Positions 36,805-44,718 of a DNA stretch of 64,000 nucleotides are shown here, one piece after another. The notes under the pieces are model-generated. The model saw only the letters and a list, made by a program, of their open reading frames with translations, did not search any database and was not told the origin of the DNA. Position 1 is the first letter of the stretch; each line of letters opens with the position of its first letter. The position numbers were made by a program, and so were the translations under genes. This DNA comes from Profundicola sp048268105 (GTDB lineage: Bacteria; Bacteroidota; Bacteroidia; Flavobacteriales; Weeksellaceae): the NCBI GenBank assembly GCA_048268105.1, contig JBLWWH010000001.1:124001-188000 (forward strand). The letters are read 5' to 3'.

Positions 36805-37533
36805 TTAATTCTTTGCTAAAATCTTTTCTAACTCAATAGATTTTGGAAACAGAATATTGTTTTCTAAATGAATGTGCTTATGCAAATCTTGCTCGAACTC
36901 ATCTAACATGGCAAAAGTAACGCGATAGGTGTTACAAGCATCAGCTGGTGGTTGATATTCATTGGCCAATTCAGCTAATCTACGCAATTTATCTCCTTCC
37001 TCGGTATGTTCGTGCTCCATCATGTCGATGGGGTTCTCTACCGACCCAAAATGCGCTTCTGGAAGCTTTTCATTGCTCATTTGAGCTTTCACCATTTTTC
37101 TAATGAACGGGAACAAAATCAATTCTTCTTTTTTCATGTGGGCTGCTAAGCCTTGAGCAACAGAATTAAAAATCTGATGGATTTCGAATAATTCCGGGTG
37201 ATTTTCTCCATGCACCTTAACCAATTTAGATAAAAACTGCTGAAGAATTACAGATTTTTCTTCAACGTATCTATGGTGCGTCTTTTCTACATAATCGGCT
37301 AATAAATCCAAGGGCCAAGTGTTGAAATCTATCGAATTATTGGCATTCGATTGAAGAGATGCTTCTAGTTCTTTAGAAATCAGCTCATAATCGATTCCTT
37401 CTTTTTCGCAAACTTCTTCTAACGAACGATTTCCTCTGCAGCAAAAGTCGATTTTATTCTTTTTGAAAACCGCGGCTGTTCTAAAATCTTCAGCAACGTA
37501 TTCTCCGATTGTTTTTTTATTTAATGTTTCCAT
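36805..37533 (-). CDS. ric: Iron-sulfur cluster repair di-iron protein Ric (YtfE/ScdA)
   Basis: Di-iron protein linked to repair of Fe-S clusters after nitrosative or oxidative damage. The N-terminal ScdA/DUF542 domain (about 1-57) carries the paired cysteines C31-C32 in DFCCRG. A hemerythrin domain (about 75-235) has the H-x4-E/H-x3-E iron ligands (HHRYVEEK, HMKKEELILFP, HEHTEEG, HIHLENNILFP). 242 residues is the usual length. An AAGACA-N4-TGTCTT inverted repeat lies 18 bp upstream of the start. Confidence 0.95.
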   Translation of the reverse strand: METLNKKTIGEYVAEDFRTAAVFKKNKIDFCCRGNRSLEEVCEKEGIDYELISKELEASLQSNANNSIDFNTWPLDLLADYVEKTHHRYVEEKSVILQQFLSKLVKVHGENHPELFEIHQIFNSVAQGLAAHMKKEELILFPFIRKMVKAQMSNEKLPEAHFGSVENPIDMMEHEHTEEGDKLRRLAELANEYQPPADACNTYRVTFAMLDEFEQDLHKHIHLENNILFPKSIELEKILAKN

Positions 37534-37551
37534 AATATGTAATTTTAATTT

Positions 37552-37567
37552 AAGACATTTTTGTCTT
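37552..37567. promoter_or_regulatory. Putative operator upstream of ric
   Basis: Perfect inverted repeat AAGACA-TTTT-TGTCTT, 18 bp before the ric start. The same AAGAyA-N4-TrTCTT form occurs at 38347-38362 and 38864-38879 in front of the globin and Rrf2 genes. It is probably the binding site of the Rrf2 regulator encoded at 38.4 kb. No exact -7 box was found here. Confidence 0.6.
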
Positions 37568-37603
37568 ATTTATATTTAATTTTTTTTTTTACTTTTTTAA
37601 GCT

Positions 37604-37948
37604 TTAATCTTCTGTCACTTTCTCAACGCGATTCAATTGATCATTCTTACATAATGTTAATCGAACGATACTATCTTCAGTTGCCTTTAAATCATGCGGG
37701 ACTTTTGCATCTAAAGTTATTAAATCACCTTTTTTAAGTTTCAACACTTCGCCTTCGACACCGAAATCAATACTACCTTCAAAGATTTCAACCACAATAG
37801 GCAAAGGCGCCGTATGTTCTTTCATGATGTGATCTTTCTTGAAAACTATTCTAATCTCTTTTGTGAACTCTGTGTCCAAAAGTAATTTAATTGTAGGCTT
37901 ATCTTCCTTATACTCTAGGCTATCAACCAGTGATGCAATGATACTCAT
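37604..37948 (-). CDS. Small cupin-domain protein
   Basis: 114 residues forming a single beta-barrel. The family motif is reduced: EHTAPLPIVVEIFEGSIDF for the first half and KKGDLITLDAKVPHDLKA for the second, with a histidine in each half that could bind one metal. It follows the globin gene by 18 bp and has no promoter signal of its own, so it shares the globin transcript. Its role in NO or redox stress is inferred from this context only. Confidence 0.82.
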   Translation of the reverse strand: MSIIASLVDSLEYKEDKPTIKLLLDTEFTKEIRIVFKKDHIMKEHTAPLPIVVEIFEGSIDFGVEGEVLKLKKGDLITLDAKVPHDLKATEDSIVRLTLCKNDQLNRVEKVTED

Positions 37949-37966
37949 ATATTTAATTTTAAATTT

Positions 37967-38344
37967 TTAAAAAAGATTATTTTCTCGGATATAGTTAATC
38001 TTATAATTGAACATATTCGCCATTTTTTCGGCTCTCCAATAAGCTTCCTCAGCTTTTTCGCCTGTAAAATGTTCATCTAGATTTTTCATAAATAGCTCTA
38101 GCCAACGTTCAAAATGCTCTTTATCAACAGGCAACTTAGCATGTGGAGGGAAAGGACTACCAAAATAGGTATGTTTTCTTAAAAGCACAGTTTCCCAAAA
38201 AGTGTACATTTTTTCTAAATGCTCTGGCCAACGATCCTGGATTTTCTCATCGAAAATAGGCCCGATTAAATCGTCTTGTCGAACTTTTGCGTAGAAAGAA
38301 TCTACCATCAACTTAATATCTTCTATATTTTGAATCTCTCTCAT
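37967..38344 (-). CDS. Group III truncated haemoglobin
   Basis: 125-residue 2-over-2 globin. The pattern VDSFYAKVRQDDLIGPIF, the W-x2-HL-x2-MY-x-FWE block and the proximal histidine H77 in KEHFERWLELF are typical of the TrHb3 (Ctb/GlbP) group, which handles NO and O2. Tyr18 is the likely B10 ligand-stabilising residue. Its -7 box (TAAATTTG, 38351-38358 on the minus strand) lies inside the operator-like repeat, 6 bp from the ATG, so the mRNA is nearly leaderless and should be directly blocked by a repressor. Confidence 0.92.
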   Translation of the reverse strand: MREIQNIEDIKLMVDSFYAKVRQDDLIGPIFDEKIQDRWPEHLEKMYTFWETVLLRKHTYFGSPFPPHAKLPVDKEHFERWLELFMKNLDEHFTGEKAEEAYWRAEKMANMFNYKINYIRENNLF

Positions 38345-38346
38345 TT

Positions 38347-38362
38347 AAGACAAATTTATCTT
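38347..38362. promoter_or_regulatory. Putative operator over the globin promoter
   Basis: AAGACA-AATT-TATCTT (one mismatch to a perfect inverted repeat). On the minus strand it contains the -7 element TAAATTTG at 38351-38358, so a bound protein would block RNA polymerase. It ends 2 bp before the globin start codon. Confidence 0.62.
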
Positions 38363-38401
38363 TTTATATTTTAATATTAAAATTTAACTATAAGATATTT
38401 A

Positions 38402-38842
38402 TCATTTAAAAGTTTTGAGATAGGCCGAGCCGTCTTCAACTTGTTCTGCTAAATGGGCCAAAGTAGTTTCGCTGAGCATTTTACCCAATCCATTTCTAAT
38501 TTTAGCAAATTTATTATGTATCGGACAAGGTTTGTCGGCATTGCATTTTTTAAGACCTAATCCACATCCGGTAAATATTTGATTACCATCTATAGCTACT
38601 ACAATATCTTTTAGTTTAATGCTTTCTAATTTACCTGGATCAATCTCAAAACCACCTCTGGGTCCTTTAATAGAATTAACAATACCGCATCTTGCCAAAT
38701 CTTGCATTATTTTGGCCGTAAACGCCTCTGGAGTTTCTATTTCGTGAGCAACATCACGCAAACGAACGCGCTCCGAATTCATTGATTTGGTCGCAATAAA
38801 AATACTCGCGCGTATTCCGTATTCACAGGCTTTTGAAAACAT
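38402..38842 (-). CDS. Rrf2-family iron-sulfur transcription regulator (NsrR/IscR-like)
   Basis: 146 residues. An N-terminal winged helix (about 1-75) has the family pattern ACEYGIRASIFIA ... RDVAHEIETPEAFTAKIMQDLARCGIVNSIKGPRGGF. Three cysteines follow at C93, C100 and C106 (spacing C-x6-C-x5-C), the Fe-S ligands of NsrR, RirA and IscR. It heads a cluster of globin, Ric and hemerythrin genes, which points to an NO-sensing NsrR-like role. No isc or suf genes are near, which argues against IscR. A 16-bp inverted repeat lies in its own promoter, so it is probably autoregulated. Confidence 0.9.
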   Translation of the reverse strand: MFSKACEYGIRASIFIATKSMNSERVRLRDVAHEIETPEAFTAKIMQDLARCGIVNSIKGPRGGFEIDPGKLESIKLKDIVVAIDGNQIFTGCGLGLKKCNADKPCPIHNKFAKIRNGLGKMLSETTLAHLAEQVEDGSAYLKTFK

Positions 38843-38846
38843 AATG

Positions 38847-38854
38847 CAAAGATA
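38847..38854 (-). promoter_or_regulatory. -7 promoter element of the Rrf2 gene
   Basis: Minus-strand TATCTTTG, exact consensus, followed by CATT and ATG (leaderless arrangement). Confidence 0.66.
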
Positions 38855-38863
38855 TATTAAATA

Positions 38864-38879
38864 AAGATAATTCTATCTT
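38864..38879. promoter_or_regulatory. Putative operator in the Rrf2 gene promoter
   Basis: Perfect inverted repeat AAGATA-ATTC-TATCTT, starting 9 bp upstream of the -7 box, that is between the -7 and -33 positions. Same arm and spacer lengths as the repeats before the globin and ric genes. Confidence 0.62.
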
Positions 38880-39019
38880 AAATACAATGACTTTTGTTGG
38901 ATTTAATAAATCTTAATCCTTAAATGTAAAATATCTATAAATAAAATCTGCATCTATTCTTTATACTTAAAGCTACCTGTGTTTAATTAGATAAGCGCTT
39001 TCAGTAACGAATTTCTAAA

Positions 39020-39277
39020 TTATTTGTTAGTTGTTTGCGGAGGATAATTGATGTAAATATTCTGTGGTTTAACGTCACTAGACAGAGCCCAGACCAACGA
39101 AATAATCCAGCCCACCACAGACCAACCTACCAATGTGTTTAATGCAAAAATAGCCATCTTATTATGCTTATTTTTATAAAAACCAATGATAGCTGGTAGA
39201 AAATACATAAAAATGGTAATCCCTATAAGTAAAAAGGCTACGATCAATGAAAAAACATTTGAATCTATAAGTTCCAT
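39020..39277 (-). CDS. Superinfection-immunity-family small membrane protein
   Basis: 85 residues from the ATG at 39277; the longer frame to 39349 adds 24 residues of unlikely, polar sequence. Two helices (about 9-32 and 43-66) with the pattern LPAIIGFYKNKHNKMAIFALN ... GWSVVGWIISLVWAL. This is the conserved core of the family named after phage T4 Imm, which is widespread in bacterial chromosomes where its role is not established. No phage genes are nearby, so an anti-phage function should not be assumed. Confidence 0.72.
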   Translation of the reverse strand: MELIDSNVFSLIVAFLLIGITIFMYFLPAIIGFYKNKHNKMAIFALNTLVGWSVVGWIISLVWALSSDVKPQNIYINYPPQTTNK

Positions 39278-39371
39278 AATTCTAAGGTTTTTAATTTCAT
39301 TACAATATATTAAATAATTTTTAATATTGAAGTTAAATTTTAGAGTCAATCTATAATAAATGGATTAAAAC

Positions 39372-39402
39372 AAAAAAAGCGCCCAACACTGTTGAACGCT
39401 TA
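39372..39402 (-). terminator. Terminator after rnr
   Basis: A hairpin at 39377-39401 (AAGCG and CAAC arms with a 2-by-2 internal loop) is followed on the minus strand by a T-run. It closes the rnr transcript. Confidence 0.78.
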
Positions 39403-39424
39403 TCAATTTTATAAAGATCTTATT

Positions 39425-41575
39425 TTAACCGATTAATTCAAAATCTAATTGTTTTTTCATTAAATCAGCATTGACTAACTTAACTTTTACAGCGTCTCCT
39501 AATCTATATTCTTTTTTGGTTCTTTGTCCAACAATTGAGTAATTGGTGTGATCAAAAACATAATGATCATCTCTAATGTTTCTCAATTTCACCAAACCTT
39601 CTGCTCTAGATTCAGGTAATTCGATGTAGATACCCCATTCGGTTACACCTGAAATCAATCCATCAAACTCTTCCCCAACTTGATCTTCTAGATATTTAAC
39701 CTGCATAAACTTGATACTATCTCTCTCTGCATCTGCTGCCAAACGCTCACGCTGTGAACTATATTCACAATCTTCTTCGTAAGGCTCTGGATTTGGAGAT
39801 TTTCCGCCATCTAGATAATGCTGAAGTAATCTGTGCGCCATAATATCAGGATAACGACGAATAGGCGACGTAAAGTGACTATAGTAATCAAAAGCAAGTC
39901 CATAGTGCCCAATATTTTCTGTTGAATAAATCGCTTTAGACATGGTTCTCATCGCAAGCGTTTCTACCATGTTTTCTTCGCCTTTACCTTTCACTTCTTT
40001 CAACAAATTGTTAATAGAATCTGTGGTCTCTTTTCTATCACCTAGGTTTAGTCCGTAACCAAACTGCTTAATAAATTGTTTAAGACTTAATAATTTATCT
40101 GGATTAGGATCATCGTGAATTCTATAAATAAAGGTTCGATCTGTTTCTTTTCCTTTTTTGTTTAAGCTTACAAATTCAGAAACCCTCTTATTTGCTAGTA
40201 ACATGAATTCCTCAATCAAATGATTGGCTTCTTTACTTTCTTTAAAGTAAACTCCTAGAGGATTTCCTTTATCATCTAATTTGAATTTCACCTCAACTTT
40301 ATCAAAGCTAATAGCACCATTCTCCAACCTGCGCTCACGTAATATTTTAGCTAATCTATTTAAGGTTAAAACCTCATCTTTCATATCACCATCCTTACCT
40401 TCTATAATGTCTTGCGCATCTTCGTAGGCCATTCTCTTATCTGAATACGTAACTGTGCGACCAAACCAATTTTTAACAATATTGGCATTATCATCCATTT
40501 CAAAAACAGCTGAGAAGGTATATTTTTCTTCGTTGGGTCTCAGTGAACAAGCTTCATTACTCAAAACCTCTGGTAACATCGGAACCACTCTATCTACTAA
40601 ATAAACAGAGGTTGCGCGTTCATGCGCTTCTTGATCGATTAATGAACCTGGCTGAACATAATGTGCTACATCGGCAATATGAACACCAATTTCCCAATTC
40701 CCATTTTCTAATTTTTGAATAGAAAGTGCGTCATCAAAATCCTTTGCATCGGCCGGATCAATAGTTAATGTAGGAACATCGCGCATATCACGACGTCGGT
40801 TAATTTCTTCTGGTTTAATGCTGGTATCTAGTTGTGCTGCTTCAGCTTCCACTTCCTCTGGAAATTTAGAAGGTAAACCATATTCCGCTAGAATCGCATG
40901 AATCTCAACTTCATGATCTCCGGGCGTACCCAATACATCGATTACTTTTCCAAAAGGTGAATCTGCATCATCTGGCCAATCAATTACCTCTGCCACTACT
41001 TTATCACCATTTTGCGCTCCCATGAGATTTTTAGAACTTACATAGATATCAACATGCAATGATGTTTGATCAACATTCACAAAACCATAATGCCCATCTT
41101 TAGATAATTCTAAAATACCCACATACTGCGTTCTATTGCGCTGAATTACCTCTAGAATGCTACCTTCTTTCTTTTTCCCCGAGTTATCGTGAATAATTAA
41201 CTGAACTAAATCGTTCTGAAGTGCATTTTTTGATTGTCCTTTGGGTATGTATATATCTTGATCGAATCCTTCTACATTCACATAGGCTGCGCCCGAAGTG
41301 GTAAAATCGATTACACCCACAACAGAGTTGTTTTCAACATTTAATTTAAATTTACCTGGGCTAACTTCAATCAACTGATTATTTGCAGCTAGTTTAGATA
41401 AAACTTTAATTAAATGATCTTTCTGTTTAGAATTTCTGAATTGTAAACCAGAAGCTAATTGCTTATGATTTAATTGTTTGCTAGGATATTTAAGCATATA
41501 GCGCAATATTTTGTGCGCTGTTTGTTTATATCCTTGTTCGTTTGGAGTTTTTATAAATTTTTTCTTCTTTGACAT
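39425..41575 (-). CDS. rnr: Ribonuclease R
   Basis: Processive 3'-5' exoribonuclease of the RNB family that degrades structured RNA. The order is an N-terminal winged helix (about 15-75), cold-shock OB domains (about 75-225), the RNB catalytic domain with DPADAKDFDDAL (about 270-600) and the later FTSPIRRYPDIMAHR block, and a C-terminal S1 domain (about 635-715). 716 residues. It lacks the long lysine-rich tail of the E. coli protein. A single-gene unit with a terminator. Confidence 0.96.
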   Translation of the reverse strand: MSKKKKFIKTPNEQGYKQTAHKILRYMLKYPSKQLNHKQLASGLQFRNSKQKDHLIKVLSKLAANNQLIEVSPGKFKLNVENNSVVGVIDFTTSGAAYVNVEGFDQDIYIPKGQSKNALQNDLVQLIIHDNSGKKKEGSILEVIQRNRTQYVGILELSKDGHYGFVNVDQTSLHVDIYVSSKNLMGAQNGDKVVAEVIDWPDDADSPFGKVIDVLGTPGDHEVEIHAILAEYGLPSKFPEEVEAEAAQLDTSIKPEEINRRRDMRDVPTLTIDPADAKDFDDALSIQKLENGNWEIGVHIADVAHYVQPGSLIDQEAHERATSVYLVDRVVPMLPEVLSNEACSLRPNEEKYTFSAVFEMDDNANIVKNWFGRTVTYSDKRMAYEDAQDIIEGKDGDMKDEVLTLNRLAKILRERRLENGAISFDKVEVKFKLDDKGNPLGVYFKESKEANHLIEEFMLLANKRVSEFVSLNKKGKETDRTFIYRIHDDPNPDKLLSLKQFIKQFGYGLNLGDRKETTDSINNLLKEVKGKGEENMVETLAMRTMSKAIYSTENIGHYGLAFDYYSHFTSPIRRYPDIMAHRLLQHYLDGGKSPNPEPYEEDCEYSSQRERLAADAERDSIKFMQVKYLEDQVGEEFDGLISGVTEWGIYIELPESRAEGLVKLRNIRDDHYVFDHTNYSIVGQRTKKEYRLGDAVKVKLVNADLMKKQLDFELIG

Positions 41576-41949
41576 GTGTATTATTTCTCTGAGGTTTAAC
41601 AGTAAATGTTAATAAGTATTTAGTTTTAAAATATTGGTTTTAAATAATTTACCCACTTAACAACAATATTAATAACAAATTCTAGGCTATGTTAGAATTC
41701 CTGACAACCTTGTATTTTTTATATTTTACGATACAGTTTCTATTCACTGTATTTAATTAATTTTCTCTTCTCAAAAGCTATATATTTTTAGCTATATATA
41801 GGATAGCAGAAAATTATTCTCTTAATAGCCTTCAAAACCATACCAATATTAACATTTATGCAGATGATTTTAATATTTCACAAGAATTTAAACTCAATTT
41901 AGCTAACACCTCATATGATCAAAGAGAGATTGAAAAATAAAATAACTCG
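41576..41949. other. 374-bp intergenic region, possible gene remnant
   Basis: Very AT-rich. On the plus strand a frame stays open from 41761 to the stop at 41938-41940 (59 codons) without ATG, GTG or TTG in a sensible place. Its second half (residues like YADDFNISQEF and SYDQREIEK) has a protein-like composition. It could be the tail of a degraded gene, but I cannot identify it. No transfer or insertion marks are visible. Confidence 0.3.
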
Positions 41950-42381
41950 TTATGAACAAGCTATTTTATCTACTCTTCTTTGGTGTCTACCTCCTTCAAA
42001 CTCTGTGTTTAAATAGGCTTCAACTATTTTTAATCCTAATTCTTCTGAAATAAATCGCGCGGGTAAAACCAATATATTAGCATCATTATGTTGACGAGCC
42101 AATTCTGCTAATTCTGTAGTCCAGCAAATCGCCGCACGTATATTTTGATGTTTATTAGCTGTCATAGCGATTCCATTTCCGCTTCCGCATAATAAAATAC
42201 CTAAGTCAGCATTCTTGTTTTCAACAGCATCTGCCGTAGGATGTGCATAATCTGGATAATCAACACTATCTGTTGAATAAGCTCCAAAATCCTCAACCTC
42301 AATATCTTTTGATGTTAATAACTGTTTAATTTTCTCTTTTAATTCAAATCCTGCGTGATCTGCTCCAATGGCTATTTTCAT
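41950..42381 (-). CDS. rpiB: Ribose 5-phosphate isomerase B
   Basis: Interconverts ribose 5-phosphate and ribulose 5-phosphate in the pentose phosphate pathway. The start MKIAIGADHAGFELK, the catalytic Cys/Thr block LLCGSGNGIAMTANK, and the RAAICW and HNDANIL blocks match the RpiB/LacAB family. 143 residues from the ATG at 42381; the frame extends to 42402 but the seven extra residues are not conserved. It is divergent from pgk across 527 bp. Confidence 0.95.
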   Translation of the reverse strand: MKIAIGADHAGFELKEKIKQLLTSKDIEVEDFGAYSTDSVDYPDYAHPTADAVENKNADLGILLCGSGNGIAMTANKHQNIRAAICWTTELAELARQHNDANILVLPARFISEELGLKIVEAYLNTEFEGGRHQRRVDKIACS

Positions 42382-42908
42382 GTTTTTTATAGTTTTCAAC
42401 AAGCTTAAATGTTAAATTAATGTATTCATCTGAACATCAAGGAAATTCTAATGTAAACAAATTGTTAATAGAAATTGAATAAGTGTTCATAGCTTCTAAA
42501 AGCTTTTCCTTTATTAATCCAGAATTATTATTAATAACAAAATTAAGTAATTCAAAGCAAATTTTCTTATTGATTTCTATTGGGAAGATATCAACGACTT
42601 TTACAGAGAAATTCAGAAATTACTTATTCAGCTTTTAACAAAATTCACCGTTTTGTTAATTTCTTAATAACTTTGTAAATGATTGATTTATAAAGAATTA
42701 TTTTTTGATAAACTGTGGATAAACTTCCAATAAAATTAAAACCCATTTAGTTTTCAACATATTCACAAAGCATTATCATTATCATAAGTTTTTTTAAATC
42801 TTTTTTTAAACTTAAAATATGATATATAAATATGAAGAGCTAATAGTTGAAACTTCTTTTCGAGTTAATTTGATGCTTTATGTATATTTGTAATCTCAAG
42901 CGAAAACT
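42382..42908. other. 527-bp AT-rich gap with DnaA box; candidate oriC or regulatory region
   Basis: The longest gene-free stretch in the window, between the divergent rpiB and pgk. It holds a perfect DnaA box TGTGGATAA (42714-42722), a one-mismatch box ATATTCACA (42759-42767) and a perfect 9-bp inverted repeat, TTAACAAAA (42635-42643) and TTTTGTTAA (42651-42659) with a 7-bp spacer. A run of almost pure A/T (42785-42832) follows beside the boxes. Genes for about 7 kb to the left run leftward and most genes to the right run rightward. This arrangement resembles a replication origin, but two boxes are few and dnaA is not in the window. A DnaA-binding regulatory site is the alternative. Confidence 0.35.
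42883..42890 (+). promoter_or_regulatory. -7 promoter element of pgk
   Basis: TATATTTG, exact TAnnTTTG match, 18 bp before the ATG. Confidence 0.62.
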
Positions 42909-44102
42909 ATGAAACATTTAGACAGTTTTAATTTCAAGAATAAAAAAGTATTGATTCGTGTAGATTTTAATGTTCCTCTGGATAAAGAAATGAACATAAC
43001 CGATAAAACGAGAATACTTGCGGCTAAGCCAACAATTTTAAAGGTATTAAAAGATGGAGGAGCTGTTATTCTAATGACTCACTTAGGTAGACCTAAAGGC
43101 AAAAAAGTGGATAGCTTATCTTTAGAGCATATCGCTGGACCTCTTTCGGATGCTTTAGGTATAGTGGTGCAAGTTGCTACTGACGTGGTGGGAGAGGATG
43201 CACAAACCAAGGCTAAAAATTTGGATATGGGTAACGTGCTTATGCTACAAAATCTAAGATTTAGAGAAGAAGAAGAAAACGGAGATGAAGATTTTGCCGA
43301 GCAGTTAGCTTCTTTAGGTGATTTTTATATCAATGATGCTTTTGGAACAGCACACAGAAACCATGCTTCTACCGCAGTAATTGCTCAATTCTTTGATAAA
43401 GACCACAAAGCTTTTGGTTATTTAATGGATAAGGAATTAAGAGCGATTGATACCGTATTAAACACAGGAGAAAAACCGGTTTTAGCGATTTTGGGAGGAT
43501 CTAAGGTTTCTTCTAAAATCACGATTATAGATAATATTTTGCCAGCTATTGATAAATTGATCATTGGTGGAGGAATGATGTTTACTTTTATTAAAGCTCA
43601 AGGTGGACAAATCGGTGCTTCTATTGTAGAAGATGATAAGTTAAACTTGGCTTTAGAGATTTTAGAGTTAGCTAAAAAGCATAATGTGGAGGTGCATCTT
43701 CCTGTAGATGTTTTAGCAGCAGATGATTTTAACAATGGTGCGAAAATTCAGGTGGTAGATGTAGATAAAATTCCAGATGGGTGGCAAGGTTTAGATATTG
43801 GACCAGAAAGTATAGAGAAGTTTAAAGAAGTTATACTTTCTTCTAAAACTATCTTATGGAACGGACCAGTGGGTGTTTTTGAGTTTGAGAATTTTGCAAA
43901 AGGAACCAAAGAATTAGGTGTTGCCATAGATGAGGCTACAAGAGCCGGAGCTTTCTCTTTAGTAGGAGGAGGTGATTCTGTAGCGGCCGTTAAGCAGTTC
44001 GGATTTGAAAATAAAATGAGTTATGTTTCTACCGGAGGTGGAGCTATGTTAGAAAGCTTAGAAGGTGTTAAGTTGCCAGGTGTTGCAGCTATGGAAAACT
44101 AA
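42909..44102 (+). CDS. pgk: Phosphoglycerate kinase
   Basis: Glycolytic enzyme that forms ATP from 1,3-bisphosphoglycerate. The N-terminal RVDFNVPLD substrate loop, LMTHLGRPKG, the GGSKVSSKI hinge block and the nucleotide site GGGDSVAAV near the C-terminus are all present. 397 residues. A single-gene unit with a consensus -7 box and a strong hairpin behind it. Confidence 0.97.
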   Translation: MKHLDSFNFKNKKVLIRVDFNVPLDKEMNITDKTRILAAKPTILKVLKDGGAVILMTHLGRPKGKKVDSLSLEHIAGPLSDALGIVVQVATDVVGEDAQTKAKNLDMGNVLMLQNLRFREEEENGDEDFAEQLASLGDFYINDAFGTAHRNHASTAVIAQFFDKDHKAFGYLMDKELRAIDTVLNTGEKPVLAILGGSKVSSKITIIDNILPAIDKLIIGGGMMFTFIKAQGGQIGASIVEDDKLNLALEILELAKKHNVEVHLPVDVLAADDFNNGAKIQVVDVDKIPDGWQGLDIGPESIEKFKEVILSSKTILWNGPVGVFEFENFAKGTKELGVAIDEATRAGAFSLVGGGDSVAAVKQFGFENKMSYVSTGGGAMLESLEGVKLPGVAAMEN

Positions 44103-44123
44103 ATTATTTCATTATAAAATATA

Positions 44124-44160
44124 AAAGAAGTGTCATAGAAATATGACACTTCTTTGGTTT
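44124..44160 (+). terminator. Terminator after pgk
   Basis: Perfect 13-bp arms (44124-44136 and 44143-44155, AAAGAAGTGTCAT and its complement) with a 6-nt loop, followed by a T-rich stretch. Confidence 0.85.
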
Positions 44161-44278
44161 TGATATTTTTTAAAATAAATAGTGAGAGATTACAGTAGAT
44201 TTATTGTTTTGTGCACAAGCCAAATAGATTTTAGCTTAAAATTACTTTCTACCTTCTACTTTTAACATTCTACTCAAC

Positions 44279-44527
44279 TTACATACACTCTGCAAAGAAA
44301 TCTTCAACTTCTATTTCGCTCATGTTTCTAATAGCCTCTTCGGCTTCTTCCATAGAATTATAGTTTTCCATAGCTTTTTTTAGACCACATGCACAAATTT
44401 CTTTTTGATCTTCAGAAAATTGCATACAATCGTTCATATACATTTCTTGGTCTGCTACAGACCATTCTTTTGAACAAGAAATTAATCCAAATAATATAAA
44501 TGAATATATAAAAAATGACTTTTTCAT
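44279..44527 (-). CDS. Small cysteine-containing lipoprotein
   Basis: 82 residues. Lipoprotein signal with LISC (lipid cysteine at about 18), then a short helical domain with cysteines in NDCMQF, ICACGLKK and the C-terminal AECM. The pattern of a C-x-C pair in a short helical protein recurs in small exported flavobacterial proteins of unknown role. It is the only minus-strand gene between 42.4 and 54 kb. Confidence 0.7.
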   Translation of the reverse strand: MKKSFFIYSFILFGLISCSKEWSVADQEMYMNDCMQFSEDQKEICACGLKKAMENYNSMEEAEEAIRNMSEIEVEDFFAECM

Positions 44528-44718
44528 TATGATTTTATTTAAAACAAAACTATGAAAATTAAGAGATACTCGATAGGCTCAAAGCTTTTTTTCAATAAAT
44601 AATAAGTATATCATGATAATTTTATATATAAATCATAAAACTTAGGTTCAAATGAATTTTTTGCTAGGATTATTAGAATGAATTAACTTGCAGACTCACA
44701 AAATCAAATAATTTTAAA

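Noticed and set aside
35118..38842. Rrf2 gene as IscR or an iron regulator
   Set aside because: No isc or suf genes are present here; the cluster content of globin, Ric and hemerythrin fits nitric-oxide stress better.
39020..39277. Imm-like protein as part of a phage-defence island
   Set aside because: No phage, restriction or other defence genes nearby; neighbours are rnr and the nitric-oxide locus, and the family is a common chromosomal one.
44161..44278. Possible gene in the gap after pgk
   Set aside because: No frame with start and protein-like composition on either strand; AT-rich spacer only.
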